In this document: one piece after another, positions 1 to 9,403 of the stretch | Position numbering within the stretch: the stretch's first letter is position 1 | How the letters are laid out: each line of letters begins with the position of its first letter | Origin: Amycolatopsis orientalis DSM 40040 = KCTC 9412 | GTDB lineage: Bacteria; Actinomycetota; Actinomycetes; Mycobacteriales; Pseudonocardiaceae | Assembly: GCF_000478275.1 (NCBI RefSeq) | Contig: NZ_ASJB01000055.1 | Span: 62,001 to 126,000 of the forward strand | DNA length: 64,000 nt | Reading direction: 5' to 3' | Notes under the pieces: model-generated | What the model saw: only the letters and a program-made list of their open reading frames with translations | What the model was told of the DNA's origin: nothing | Database searches by the model: none | Made by a program: the position numbers and the translations under genes

Positions 1-2060
1 GGATAGCCGAGCCTGCTTCGTTCGTATTGCAGTGTCGCCCACCGATCGAAAATGGCGCCGTAGATCAGCTTCGGGCCGATGTCCGGGTGGTACCAGATGC
101 CTCTGGGGCCGGCGAACAGATTGCGCATGCCCTTCCCGTCGGGCAGGTATCCCGTGTCCCCGGTGGGAATGAATCCCGGGATGCTACGGCCACCGGATTC
201 GAGGTACTTGGCGAGCAGCGGGTCCATTATCCGAACCACGCCGTGCTGGGCCGACCAGAAGGCGCCACCCTTCTGGAAGCGTTTGTACCGGATGCCGTTC
301 AAGATGTTCTCAGGCTGGATCTGCGGCCCGAGTCCGTTCCAGCCCCACCAGTCTTCGTTGAACCAGCGCTCGTCGATCTTCGTGGTGATCCAGGGATTCG
401 GGCCGACGGGAATCCAGCTGACGTCGGCGGCGAAGTTCCCGTCGGTGTCGAAGTTGTTCTCCTTGCTCTGACCGTTGGCCGCCCAGAGCTGGCCCCAGTA
501 CTGACGCAGGTAGCGGCCGGGGTGGGCTTTCGCCTCCAGCGTCACGTTGGTCGGGCTGCCGTCCTTGCCCGCCTTGGCGCACCAGGTCGCGTTGAGCTTG
601 TAGACGTCGGTGCCGTCGTTGCCGGCCAACTGGACGCGCAGGTTGGCCGCGACACGCAGGTAACTGCCGACCCGCGTGGCCGATTCGAGGGAGAAACAGG
701 CGGGGTCGGCGAGCCCTGGCACGATCTTCCAGGTGGCCTCACCCAGCGGTGCGGTGACGACATCCGTCGGCTGGGTCCCCGGGGTGGCCCAGGCATCGCC
801 GCCCGCACTGCGGACATGCCAGCCTCTCCGGCCGGCGGTGACTCCGGCGAACGCCTGTTCCAGCACGGTGTACTGGCCCTTGGCGAGGAAATCCTTGACC
901 TGGTCCCAGGTTCCGTTCGCGGCGACGTCGGCCGCCGCCGCGGCGAGCCGGGGACGGAGCCTGCTCGCGTCGGCCTTGGCCTTGATGTCGCGGATCTTCT
1001 GCCGGTCGGCTTCCTCCCGTTCGCGGAGGATCCTGGCGTCGTCCTTGGCGCGGGCCTCGGCGACCCCGGTTCTGATGTACCGGTCCCAGTCGGCCGCCAC
1101 CCCGGCGAGGGCGAGGGTGGCCGCGCTCTTGATCTCGCGGTGCGCGGGGTCGGCCAGTTCCGGGGTCTTGAGCAGTTCGCGGATGAAGTCGTCGTCGGCG
1201 AGGTCGAGCCAGGCCGCGACGGCGAGGACGGGAACCCTGTCGCAGGCGTCCTTCTTCGCCATCCTGGCGGCTTCCCGGCGGGCGGCCTCCTGGTTCTCCC
1301 GGTTCAACCGGTCGAGGTAGTCGAGCTGGTCCTGATGGTGCAGCGCCCTGATCTTGTTCTCGATGAAGTCCTTCCACACCGCCGCGTCACCGCCGAACGC
1401 GTCGAAGGCACCCTGTTTGAGTTTCGGGTGTTCCGGTTTGGCCTTCTGGTAGACCTTGTAGATGAACATCTGGTCGTTGTCGTTGAGCATGACGTCGTCG
1501 AAGTCGATGATGTCGGCGTCGATCAGGATTTCCCGGCGCAGCTGGACGGTGCGGTCCCAGGCATCCTGGCGACGCTGCCGTTCGACGCGGTCACGGGCGG
1601 CGAAATCGAAGACGCCGGTGCGGATGAACGCGGTGGCGTCGGGGGCGGTGTTGTTGTCGAGCATGACTTTGTAGACGCGGTAGGCTTCGGCCTTGGTGAC
1701 GGGGAAGTTCGTCGGGTTGATCTTGTCGTAGACCTTGAAGACGAAATTCATGTCGGTGGCTTCGCGCCATTCCTTGGTGGCTTCGCCGACCTCTATCTCG
1801 AAAACCGCCCGCACCTTTTCGATTTCGGTCGAGGTCGGCAGTTCGGCTGCTGCGGCGTCCGGGCTTTCCCGGGGGACCGGTGCCTGGGGGGCCGGTGCCT
1901 GGGGGACGTCCGGGGCCGGCGCCTCGGCGGTCGGGCTCGACGGCGCCGGTGGGGCGGCGTACCCGGTGGCCGGGGTGAACAGGCCGCACAGCACGGTCGC
2001 CGCGGTCAGAACAGCGACACTCCTGGCAGGTCTTCTGCCGAATATCAGTGATCTTCGCAT
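1..2060 (-). CDS. Secreted ALF-repeat / AbfB / LGFP-type protein (C-terminus cut by window edge)
   Basis: The frame opens with ATG at 2060 (MRRSLIFGRR) and runs without a stop off the left edge, so about 686 residues are visible and the end is missing. An Arg-rich start, a hydrophobic core and the Ala-rich end at TPATGYAAPP look like a Sec signal peptide, followed by a Pro/Ala linker. Next come helical repeats with FVFKVYDKI and AFIRTGVFDF, as in ALF-repeat proteins, then an AbfB-like domain (GWHVRSAGGDAW) and a C-terminal part with LGFP-type spacing (PTGDTGYLP). The following gene is a clear paralogue with the same domain order. AAAGG lies 7 nt before the start. Probable cell-wall or carbohydrate-binding extracellular protein; the substrate is unknown. 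Confidence 0.85.
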   Translation of the reverse strand, partial: MRRSLIFGRRPARSVAVLTAATVLCGLFTPATGYAAPPAPSSPTAEAPAPDVPQAPAPQAPVPRESPDAAAAELPTSTEIEKVRAVFEIEVGEATKEWREATDMNFVFKVYDKINPTNFPVTKAEAYRVYKVMLDNNTAPDATAFIRTGVFDFAARDRVERQRRQDAWDRTVQLRREILIDADIIDFDDVMLNDNDQMFIYKVYQKAKPEHPKLKQGAFDAFGGDAAVWKDFIENKIRALHHQDQLDYLDRLNRENQEAARREAARMAKKDACDRVPVLAVAAWLDLADDDFIRELLKTPELADPAHREIKSAATLALAGVAADWDRYIRTGVAEARAKDDARILREREEADRQKIRDIKAKADASRLRPRLAAAAADVAANGTWDQVKDFLAKGQYTVLEQAFAGVTAGRRGWHVRSAGGDAWATPGTQPTDVVTAPLGEATWKIVPGLADPACFSLESATRVGSYLRVAANLRVQLAGNDGTDVYKLNATWCAKAGKDGSPTNVTLEAKAHPGRYLRQYWGQLWAANGQSKENNFDTDGNFAADVSWIPVGPNPWITTKIDERWFNEDWWGWNGLGPQIQPENILNGIRYKRFQKGGAFWSAQHGVVRIMDPLLAKYLESGGRSIPGFIPTGDTGYLPDGKGMRNLFAGPRGIWYHPDIGPKLIYGAIFDRWATLQYERSRLGY

Positions 2061-2086
2061 TTCGATACCTTTGTTCAGCGGAAAGG

Positions 2087-2127
2087 CCGGCCGGGGGCCT
2101 GGGAGCGTTTCCCAGGCCCCCGGCCGG
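2087..2127 (-). terminator. Strong GC-rich hairpin between the two paralogous secreted genes
   Basis: A perfect inverted repeat with 18 bp arms (core CCGGGGGCCTGGGA) and a 5-nt loop starts about 16 nt after the stop codon of the gene ending at 2144 and finishes 27 nt before the start of the next. No long T-run follows, as is common in actinomycetes. It probably terminates the upstream gene, making the two paralogues separate transcripts. Confidence 0.75.
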
Positions 2128-2143
2128 AGCAGATCGAAATCGG

Positions 2144-4225
2144 TTACTGGCCGGAAATGGACCGGTACACGTGCATTTCGTAGGTGGTGGAGTTCCAGGT
2201 GATGTAACCGTGCTGGAAGTTGCTTTGGCGGCCGATGGGGATGGTGAACTCGTCACTGGTCGGGAAACCGAGTACGCCGTTTTCCGCGTTGAGCGAATTC
2301 CATTTGTCGCGGATGGAGCCCATCACGTACTTGGCGCCGGTCGCGGGAGACCAGTAGATCGCCATGTTGTAGCCGTTGAAGTTGATCATCGCCCGGGTGG
2401 CCGCGTTGACCTGGTTGGTGCTCGGCATCAGCCACTTGTGCCCACCGAGATCCAGATACCGGGTGAGGATCTCCCCGTTGATGAACTTCGCGCCGGTCTC
2501 CTGGCTCCAGTACAGGCGGCCGTTGGTGAATTCGCGGAACCGGGCACCCGCGTCGTAGCTTTCCGCCGCCTTCGGATTCCCGGCGAGTCCGCGCAGGCCG
2601 TCGTCGTTGAACCAGTCCAGCATCAGCGGCGTCGACACTTCGGGATTCGGCGCGACCGTCCGCCAGGTCGAGTCCTCGTGGAAGAGGCGGTCGGTGTCGA
2701 ACCAGTTCCCGCCGCCCAGCTGGGCGATCCAGAGCTGCGCGTCGATATGCCGCATGAACCGCCCGGGGTGCGCCTTCGACTCCAGCTGGACATCGGCGCC
2801 GTTGCGCCGCGGGCACCAGGTGGCGTCCCTCTTGAACTGGTCGGTGCCGTCGTTGCCGTGCAGTTTGACCCGCAGATCCTGCTGCCGCAGGTAGTTCCCG
2901 GCGCGATCGGTGGACTCCAGCGAGTAGCACAGCGGGTCGGCGAGACCGCTCGCCACCTTCCAGGTCGCGTTCGGCAACGCCTTGGTGCCGTCGGTGCCGG
3001 GGTTCCCGGTGGTGATCCAGGCGTCGCCGCCGCCGGTGTGGACGTGCCAGCCCCGGACGCCGGGGGTGTAGGTCCCGAACGACTGGGTCAGTACCTCGTA
3101 CTGGCCCGTGCGCAGGAACGTGATCACCGCGTCGCGGTTGCCCGCCAGCGCCGTGGTGGCCGCCGCGACCAGCCGCGGCCGGAGCCCGCTGTTCTCCGCG
3201 CGGACCTTGAGCTGCCGGACGGCGTCGCGGTTGGCCTGGTCTTCCTGAGCCTCACGGCGGGCCTTGTCGCGTCCGGCCGCCGCCTTGAGCCCGGTGTCGA
3301 CGAACGCCTTCCACGCCGCGGGATCCGTGCTGCGGGAGGCGCGCTCTGTGGCGTCCTTGATCTCGATGTTCGCCGGGTTGGCCAGTTCGGGCAGCCGCAG
3401 CAGCTCACGGATGAAGACGTCGTCCTCGGCGTCCAGCCAGACGTTCTGGAAGGTGGCCGGGATCTCGGCGACGGCGGTGCGCCGCCTGATGTCGCGCTCT
3501 TCCCGGGCCGCCTTCTCGGCGTTCTCCTGCCGGAGGCGGTCCAGGTGTTCCACGATGTCCTGCTCGGCGAGGTCGAGGATGGTGACCTCGATGAAGGTCT
3601 TCCAAGTGGCGGCGTCGCCCTTGTACGCGGTCATCGCGCCGCTCTGGACCTTGGAGCCGCTCTTGGCCCGGCTGGCGACCTGGAAGACGAAGTTCCGGTC
3701 GGTGAGGTCGAGCAGCACGGGGTCCAGCGGGATGATGCGGGCGTTCTCCAGCGCCTTCATCCGCGCGCCGATCCGGTCCCGCCGCTCGATGTCGCGGAGG
3801 ATCTTCTCGTCGTGGTCGCGCTGGACGAATTCGTGGATACCGGTCCGGATGAACGCCGAGGCGTCGGCGACGGTGAGGCTGTAGATCCGGGACGCTTCCG
3901 CCTTGGTTCGGGGGAAGTTGTCGATGCTGATCTTCTCGTAGACCTTGAAGACGAAGTTCTTGTCGGACAGTCTCAGCCAATCGTCGGTCGCGTCGCCGAC
4001 CTCGATGGCCTCGACGGCCAGCACCTTGTCCTGCTGCGACGCCGGTGGAACCGTGGTCGACCCGATGTCGGGTTCCGCGGTGGGCACGGCGGGCGGCCCC
4101 CCTTGGCCGGGTGGTGGTTCGGCCGCACCCGCCGGTGCGCCCAGCAGCCCCGTGAACATGGCGGCGACGGCGGCCACCGCTATGCCACGGCTGAGCCATG
4201 GCCTTGACATGGACGTTCTTCGCAT
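2144..4225 (-). CDS. Secreted ALF-repeat / AbfB / LGFP-repeat protein
   Basis: This 693-residue protein starts at ATG 4225 with AGGTGA about 8 nt upstream. Residues 1-34 form a signal peptide ending GAPAGA-AE. Residues about 70-375 hold helical repeats with recurrent FVFKVYEKI, DASAFIRTGI and AWKAFVDTGL, typical of ALF repeats. Residues about 390-525 resemble the arabinose-binding AbfB domain (GWHVHTGGGDAW, LESTDRAGNYLR, FMRHIDAQLW). Residues about 540-690 are LGFP-like repeats, clearest at NGVLGFPTSDEF. The combination suggests an extracellular protein that binds arabinan-containing cell wall or plant polysaccharide without an obvious catalytic domain. It is paralogous to the downstream gene, so the pair arose by tandem duplication. 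Confidence 0.88.
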   Translation of the reverse strand: MRRTSMSRPWLSRGIAVAAVAAMFTGLLGAPAGAAEPPPGQGGPPAVPTAEPDIGSTTVPPASQQDKVLAVEAIEVGDATDDWLRLSDKNFVFKVYEKISIDNFPRTKAEASRIYSLTVADASAFIRTGIHEFVQRDHDEKILRDIERRDRIGARMKALENARIIPLDPVLLDLTDRNFVFQVASRAKSGSKVQSGAMTAYKGDAATWKTFIEVTILDLAEQDIVEHLDRLRQENAEKAAREERDIRRRTAVAEIPATFQNVWLDAEDDVFIRELLRLPELANPANIEIKDATERASRSTDPAAWKAFVDTGLKAAAGRDKARREAQEDQANRDAVRQLKVRAENSGLRPRLVAAATTALAGNRDAVITFLRTGQYEVLTQSFGTYTPGVRGWHVHTGGGDAWITTGNPGTDGTKALPNATWKVASGLADPLCYSLESTDRAGNYLRQQDLRVKLHGNDGTDQFKRDATWCPRRNGADVQLESKAHPGRFMRHIDAQLWIAQLGGGNWFDTDRLFHEDSTWRTVAPNPEVSTPLMLDWFNDDGLRGLAGNPKAAESYDAGARFREFTNGRLYWSQETGAKFINGEILTRYLDLGGHKWLMPSTNQVNAATRAMINFNGYNMAIYWSPATGAKYVMGSIRDKWNSLNAENGVLGFPTSDEFTIPIGRQSNFQHGYITWNSTTYEMHVYRSISGQ

Positions 4226-4282
4226 ACCCCAGTCACCTATTCTCGAGAGGAAGCCGCCGCGGGAAACCGGGCGGCGGGATGA

Positions 4283-5368
4283 TCAGCTCGGGTTCTTGAT
4301 CCTCTGCTCGCCTTCGAGTGCCTTCTGCAGCAGCGACTCCCAGTACGCGACGTTTTCGCCGGAGAGGGAACGGTTGTCCGTCCAGTCGCCTTCCGTCGTC
4401 CTCGCGGGATCGATGACCGCTTTCCAGTTGGGGTTCTGCGCCGCCTGCTGCGCGGCGAGCAGGATGGCGTGCCAGGTTTCCGCCTGCTGCTGGGCGAAGT
4501 CCCTCGCCTCTTCCCATTTCGACCGCGCGGGCGAAGCGCCGGTGCCGACCTTGCGCCAGGCGGCCGCCGCCTGGTCACGGGCCTCCTTCCCCGCCTCGCC
4601 TTCGATTTCCCGCGCCGCCTTTTCGGCGGCTTCGGCGTCGACGATCAGCTGGGCGATCGTCAGTTGCCACTGACGGTTTTCGCGCAGCATCTCTTCCCGG
4701 AAGTTCTCGACGTCCAGTCGCGCGCCCTGTGCCCAGCCCCAGGCGAAGAAATCGGTCAGGTCGTCGTCGGTCGATCCCTCGCGTACCGCGTAGGCCGCGG
4801 CGAATCGCACCTGAGTACCCGGGTCCCGTTCGGCGAGCGTCCGGACGTATCGGCGGTCCTCCTCGGCGAGGGCGCGTTTCTGCTCGCCGAGCTCGGCGCG
4901 GAATCTCTGATCCCGCCCCTTCGCCGCTTCGTAGCCGCCGCCGTGACAGAACTGTTCCCGTTTGGACGCGGACGACGTCAAGTAGAGGTTCGCCGCTTCG
5001 TACACCTCTGGCGAATACGCGCGGAGGTGGGTTTCCAGCAGTCGCCGGAGGAATCGCTTGTTGCCTTCGTCGCGGTTGAGCGCCCGCTGTGTCGCGTATT
5101 CGAGCCCGCCGCCCGGAGAACGGAGGAACTCGATGGACGCCGCTTCCGGGTCTGCGCTGAGCAGGGCGGCCCACGCGTCCGTCTTCACCGTGCTGTGGAC
5201 GCTGTACCTGGCGTAGGTCAGTACCTCCCAGCGGGCGATCTCGCCGGGGGTCATCGCCGCGGCCGCGGCGTGTACTCCGGTTTCGGCGGCGAATCCCGCC
5301 GGAACGGCGACCGTCCCGGAGAACAGCGCCGCGGCGCAAAGCGCGCAGGACAAAATACGCTTGTACAC
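4283..5368 (-). CDS. Secreted helical-repeat protein, ALF-like
   Basis: A 361-residue protein starting at GTG 5368 (MYKRILSC). A signal peptide ends near GFAAETGVHA. The mature part is Ala/Glu/Arg-rich and helical, with motifs of the neighbouring ALF proteins (AAAYAVREGSTDDDLTDFFAWGW) and a long charged stretch near residues 230-310. It lacks the AbfB and LGFP domains. It is the first of three same-strand secreted genes, 57 bp before the next one, so a shared role at the cell surface is likely. No catalytic motif is seen. Confidence 0.8.
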   Translation of the reverse strand: MYKRILSCALCAAALFSGTVAVPAGFAAETGVHAAAAAMTPGEIARWEVLTYARYSVHSTVKTDAWAALLSADPEAASIEFLRSPGGGLEYATQRALNRDEGNKRFLRRLLETHLRAYSPEVYEAANLYLTSSASKREQFCHGGGYEAAKGRDQRFRAELGEQKRALAEEDRRYVRTLAERDPGTQVRFAAAYAVREGSTDDDLTDFFAWGWAQGARLDVENFREEMLRENRQWQLTIAQLIVDAEAAEKAAREIEGEAGKEARDQAAAAWRKVGTGASPARSKWEEARDFAQQQAETWHAILLAAQQAAQNPNWKAVIDPARTTEGDWTDNRSLSGENVAYWESLLQKALEGEQRIKNPS

Positions 5369-5782
5369 TCCAAGCCCCCAGTAAGCTTCGGTGTAAGTGG
5401 GTTCGACGAGAATCCCCCGGAAGCTGCCGGGGGATGAATTAGAGGGTTTTCGAAACTTGTCGCGGAAACGCCAATGACTTCCCGGTGGATGTTTCGTTCA
5501 CCGGGAAATCGTTGGTTTTCGTCAGTGACCGCGTGGTCGACGGCTTCGGTGAGAGGTGGTCCGGCCATTGCGGCCGACGGTGGCTCGCGCTGGATGAGGG
5601 CGGCGACAATCGCCGCGATCCCATGGCGGATCGATCATCGGTACATACCTCAAAATCCCCAGTACCGAAATTCCCCCAGTGAAATTCCGGTTCTGATCCT
5701 ACTTAACCGCGATTGCCCGGTTCGCGCAAGATGCACCCTGTTGGTGAAAAAGTCACCGACGGGGCGGGGTTTTCGTTTGCCG
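5369..5782. other. 414 bp intergenic region with two hairpins, no convincing gene
   Basis: Only short, low-quality reading frames occur here. A 9 bp stem with 6-nt loop (ATCCCCCGG arms) at 5412-5435 lies in the 5' leader of the secreted gene that starts at 5368. A weak 7 bp stem at 5741-5759 with an A-rich loop follows the stop of the Lrp-like gene ending at 5783 and could terminate it. The string CCCCAGT recurs three times. I cannot identify a promoter with confidence. Confidence 0.5.
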
Positions 5783-6067
5783 TCAGGCGCCTTCGACGCC
5801 GATGTCGAACGCGGACTCGCTGTCGGCCTTCGAGTACGAGCGGAAGGCGATGTGCGTGACGGTGCTCAGCACGCCGGGAACCTTGCCGATCTTCGCCGGG
5901 ATCAGGTCCGCGAGGTCCTCGTGCGCCGCGACCCGGACCGAGGCGATCAGGTCGACGTCACCCGCGCAGGAGTACACCTCGCGGACCCCGGCGATGTCCG
6001 CGATCGCCTGGGCCGCTTCGGGGATCGCATCGGCTTCGACCTGGATCAGCACGATCGCGGTGATCAC
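5783..6067 (-). CDS. Stand-alone Lrp/AsnC ligand-binding (RAM) domain protein
   Basis: A 94-residue protein from GTG 6067, with a strong GGAGG 7 nt upstream. It begins MITAIVLIQVEADAIPEAAQ and contains VREVYSCAGDVDLIASVRV and IGKVPGVLSTVTHIAF, the alpha/beta RAM fold of Lrp/AsnC regulators without the helix-turn-helix part. Such small proteins can form multimers that bind amino acids or modulate full-length Lrp proteins. It follows the exonuclease gene on the same strand after 40 bp. Its ligand is unknown. Confidence 0.88.
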   Translation of the reverse strand: MITAIVLIQVEADAIPEAAQAIADIAGVREVYSCAGDVDLIASVRVAAHEDLADLIPAKIGKVPGVLSTVTHIAFRSYSKADSESAFDIGVEGA

Positions 6068-6107
6068 GGGGGGGTCCTCCTACGTTGATGATTCCGTCGC
6101 CGCGATC

Positions 6108-7829
6108 CTAGCCCGCCACGTGTTCCAACGCCGTCGCGCTCGCCGCGAGATCCAGCCATTCCTGCCAGCCGCCCGCGACGGCGGCCGGTTCCGCCCACGG
6201 GTGCGTGGTGCGCACGAGCCGGACCCCCGGCCGGGTCAGCCAGCGCAACAGGATGCGGACCTCCTCCGGGATCGCGCCGAAGAGCGGCCCCGGACCCGGG
6301 ATCACCGTTTCCGCCGAGGCCACCAGCATCTCGACCACCGGCATCGGCGGCACTCCGCGCCGGGCGACCCCCGCCGACGCGAGCCTGCCGTGCCGGATCA
6401 CCGCGAGTTCCCAGCCGCCGTTGCCGTCGGGGCCCGCGGCGATCAGTTCCGGGATACCCGCCAGCGCCGACTGCCGGTGTGCCCGGCCGACCGCGCGGAT
6501 CAGCCCGGCCAGCTGATCGCGGTGCTGGGCGGCCTGTTCGTAGTGTTCGGCCTCGGCGAGCCTGGCCAGCTGATCGGCGGCGGCCCGCAGCGGCCGCCCG
6601 TCCGTCCCGGCGATGAGACCGGACACCGCCAGCACGCCCGGCCGGTACGCCTCGACCGTCTGCCGCCCGGCGCACGGTGCCCCGCAGCGGCCGAGTTCGG
6701 CGAGGACGCACGGTTTGCCGTTGGGCGCGGTCGCGGAGATGCGCTGGGTGCAGGTCCGCAGCCCGGAGGCGCCGGCGAGGGTGTCCGCGGCCGAGCGGGC
6801 GTCGGTCTGGCTGCGAAAGGGCCCCAGCATCCCGTCCCGCGGCATGCGGACCACCGACAGGCGTGGGAACGCCTCCTCGGTCAGCGCGACCCACCAGGCG
6901 TGCCGTGGGTTCTTGGAACGGCGGTTGTACATCGGGCGGTGGGCGGCGATCAGCCGCAGTTCCCGGATCGAGGCCTCCAGCGCGTGCGCGCATTCGACCG
7001 CGTCGACCCGTTCGGCCAGCGCGACCATCTCCCGGATCCGCCCGCGGCTCTCCGAGCCGGTGAAGTACTGCCGGACCCGTCGGCGCAGGTCGGACGAGGT
7101 CCCTACGTAGAGCACCTCGTCGCTCGGGCCGCGGAACAGGTAGACCCCCGGCCTGGACGGCAGGTGCTCCGCCAGCGACCGTTTGCGCCGCTGGGCCGGG
7201 GTGACCTCGGGCAGGTAGTCGAGCAGTTCTTCGAGGGTGTGGACGCCGAGGTTGCCGACGCGTTCGAGCAGCGCGTGCAGGACGTCGACGGTGGCCCGCG
7301 CGTCCGCGAGCGCGCGGTGGTTGGGTGTCGTGCGCGCCCCGAACAACGCGGCCAGCGCGGAAAGGCGGTAGCTGGGCGTCTCGTCGCGGGAGATCACCCG
7401 GCGGGCGAGCCGGACCGTGCACACCACGGCCGTCTTGGGCCAGCGGTACCCGTGACCTTCGCAGGCCGCGCGCATGAAACCGGTGTCGAAGGCGGCGTTG
7501 TGCGCCACGAGCACGGCACCGGAGACGAACTCCAGGAACGCGGGCAGCACCCGCTCGATCCGGGGAGCGTCGTAGACCATCGCGCCGGTGATGCCGGTGA
7601 GTTCCACGATCTGCGGCGGGATCGGCATCCCCGGATTGACGAAGGTGGCGAACTCGCCGAGGATCTCGCCGGCGCGGACCTTGACCGCGCCGATCTCGGT
7701 GATCCCGTCCGGGCCGGGTTTCGTTCCGGTGGTTTCCAGGTCGAAGACCACGAAAGTGGTGTCCCGCAAAGGGGTTCCCAGCTCGTCGAAGGCGAGTTGC
7801 GCCGCGCCGGGCCGCCGTCCGGTGTCCAT
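6108..7829 (-). CDS. DEDDh exonuclease fused to GIY-YIG / UvrC-like domain
   Basis: The chosen ATG at 7829 gives 573 residues. Residues about 18-180 form a DnaQ-type 3'-5' exonuclease: TFVVFDLETTGT supplies the DxE pair, LVAHNAAFDTGFM the second Asp region, and HRALADARATVDVL the terminal His and Asp. After a linker comes a GIY-YIG nuclease module (PGVYLFRGPSDEVLYVGTS, then RRRVRQYF) and a UvrC-like Cys-containing part (CVLAELGRCGAPCAG). This matches the actinobacterial Rv2191 type, related to UvrC and Cho and presumably acting in DNA repair. No clear ribosome site precedes the ATG; a GTG lies four codons upstream. It is divergent from the NYN gene. Confidence 0.9.
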   Translation of the reverse strand: MDTGRRPGAAQLAFDELGTPLRDTTFVVFDLETTGTKPGPDGITEIGAVKVRAGEILGEFATFVNPGMPIPPQIVELTGITGAMVYDAPRIERVLPAFLEFVSGAVLVAHNAAFDTGFMRAACEGHGYRWPKTAVVCTVRLARRVISRDETPSYRLSALAALFGARTTPNHRALADARATVDVLHALLERVGNLGVHTLEELLDYLPEVTPAQRRKRSLAEHLPSRPGVYLFRGPSDEVLYVGTSSDLRRRVRQYFTGSESRGRIREMVALAERVDAVECAHALEASIRELRLIAAHRPMYNRRSKNPRHAWWVALTEEAFPRLSVVRMPRDGMLGPFRSQTDARSAADTLAGASGLRTCTQRISATAPNGKPCVLAELGRCGAPCAGRQTVEAYRPGVLAVSGLIAGTDGRPLRAAADQLARLAEAEHYEQAAQHRDQLAGLIRAVGRAHRQSALAGIPELIAAGPDGNGGWELAVIRHGRLASAGVARRGVPPMPVVEMLVASAETVIPGPGPLFGAIPEEVRILLRWLTRPGVRLVRTTHPWAEPAAVAGGWQEWLDLAASATALEHVAG

Positions 7830-7925
7830 GATCGGGCACACTAGGGGCGGGCACCGACAATCCCGGGATCGCCGCACGCCGTCCCATCCAGCGCGCCGCG
7901 AGGCCATGGGGCCTACGCTGGAGCG

Positions 7926-9314
7926 ATGCAACCGCAGCCCGCAGTGCCCGAACTGCCCGAGGACGCCATCGGCGGACCCTCGGGTGTCGTGGCGTCCGCG
8001 GACGACTCGGAGCCGTCGGAGGAGGTACCGGCCGAAAGCTGGACCGGCCTGCCGGAGGCGGTACGGGAGCGGATCGCCGAGCTGGCGGCGGCCGCGGTCG
8101 GCAAGCTGCCGGTCGCCGACGTGCCGAGGCAGCTGCGCCCGGTCGCGAAGTTCGCCCCGGCCAAACGCGCGAAACTCGGCGGGACGGCGTTGCTCGCCGC
8201 GCTGGGGGAGTCGTCGCAGTTCCGGGTCGCGGTCACCGAATGGCTGCGCGACCACCGCAAGGACGCCCTCGACCCGAACGACCCCGATTCCGTCGCCGCC
8301 GCGGCCGCCGCCGTGCTGCTGGGCGAGGCGGGTGCCGCCGGACGGGTCCGGCTGGTGGCGAAGAACGCGGACGAAACGGCGTTACGCGCCGAACGGGACG
8401 CCGCGCTCGCCCGTAACCAGCGACTCGAGACCGAACTGGCCCAGGCGCGCGAAGAGTTGCGCGAGGCCAGGGAAGTCGCGAGTAACGCCAGGGGTGAACG
8501 CGAAGCCGAGGTCGAGAAACTGCTGAAACGCCTGCGCGAGCAAGGTGTCCAGCTGCGTCAGGCCAGGGACGCGGTCACCGAGGCCCGCGCCGAGCTGGAG
8601 GCCGGCGGGGCCGAGCGCGCCGAGGAGATCAAGGCGCTGAAGGCCCAGCTGGACCGTGAGCGGCAGCGTGTCGCGACCGAGCGGGCGCGGGCGGAGAAGG
8701 CCGTCACGGACGCCGAGATCGCCCGTCAGTCGGCACGCGAGGCGCGTCAGGCCGACGAGGTCAGGCTCGGGCTGCTGCTGGACACGATCGAGGGCGCCGT
8801 CGGCGGGTTGCGCCGGGAACTCTCGGTGAGCGCGCGCGGCCAGCGTCCGGCGGATCTGGTCCGCGGTGCGACGTCCGGCCTGGGAGCGGGCGGCAAGATC
8901 CAGGACGTCACCGCGCTCGACCGGCATCTCGCGCTGCCCAACGTGCACCTGATCGTCGACGGCTACAACGTCACGAAGACCGGCTATCCGGAGCTGGCGC
9001 TGTCCGACCAGCGCGATCGGCTGATCCACCAGCTTTCCGCGCTGGCCGCGCGGACCGGCGCCGAGGTGACCGTGGTGTTCGACGGTGCCGGGGTGCTTTC
9101 CGTGCCCGCGGCGGTGCCGCGCGGGGTGCGGGTGCTGTTCTCCGAACGCGGCGTCCTCGCGGACGACGTCATCCGGTCCCTGGTCGCGGCCGAGCCGCCA
9201 GGGCGGCCGATGGTGGTCGCGAGCACGGACCGGGCCGTGGCGGACTCGGTGCGGCGGAAAGGCGCGCATCCGGTGCCGTCCGCGGTCCTGGTGTCGCGGC
9301 TCAGCCGCGTGTGA
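7926..9314 (+). CDS. NYN (YacP-like PIN) domain protein with coiled coil
   Basis: A 462-residue protein. Residues about 40-130 are an Ala-rich helical N-terminus, about 150-290 a long coiled coil dense in Arg/Glu (ALRAERDAALARNQRLETEL onward), and about 330-462 a NYN nuclease domain with VHLIVDGYNVTKTGYPEL, VTVVFDGAG, LADDVIRSLV and VVASTDRAVADSVRRKGA, which carry the conserved Asp residues of the PIN-like fold. YacP/Rae1-type NYN proteins are RNA endonucleases, so an RNA-processing role is likely. TACGCT seven bases before the ATG could be a -10 box of a leaderless mRNA. Confidence 0.88.
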   Translation: MQPQPAVPELPEDAIGGPSGVVASADDSEPSEEVPAESWTGLPEAVRERIAELAAAAVGKLPVADVPRQLRPVAKFAPAKRAKLGGTALLAALGESSQFRVAVTEWLRDHRKDALDPNDPDSVAAAAAAVLLGEAGAAGRVRLVAKNADETALRAERDAALARNQRLETELAQAREELREAREVASNARGEREAEVEKLLKRLREQGVQLRQARDAVTEARAELEAGGAERAEEIKALKAQLDRERQRVATERARAEKAVTDAEIARQSAREARQADEVRLGLLLDTIEGAVGGLRRELSVSARGQRPADLVRGATSGLGAGGKIQDVTALDRHLALPNVHLIVDGYNVTKTGYPELALSDQRDRLIHQLSALAARTGAEVTVVFDGAGVLSVPAAVPRGVRVLFSERGVLADDVIRSLVAAEPPGRPMVVASTDRAVADSVRRKGAHPVPSAVLVSRLSRV

Positions 9315-9336
9315 AGCCGACAGCAGGTCATCGGGC

Positions 9337-9382
9337 CTCGTGAGTGGTAATGACGGTTCTAACCGTCATTACCACTCACGAG
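9337..9382. repeat. Perfect 22 bp-arm inverted repeat, CGTGAGTGG family, copy 1
   Basis: The arms (CTCGTGAGTGGTAATG...) are perfectly complementary around a 2-nt centre. The element lies 23 bp after the NYN stop codon and is identical over 46 bp to the one at 10469-10514, so the AbiEi-like gene sits between two copies. It may act as a terminator, but exact sequence identity between copies goes beyond what termination needs. Confidence 0.85.
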
Positions 9383-9403
9383 ACTTGATGACTGCCGGAC
9401 CGG

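Noticed and set aside
27-2051. 674-residue open frame on the plus strand
   Set aside because: It is the opposite strand of the secreted ALF/AbfB protein; its Val/Gly/Arg/Asp-rich product is typical antisense reading of GC-rich code.
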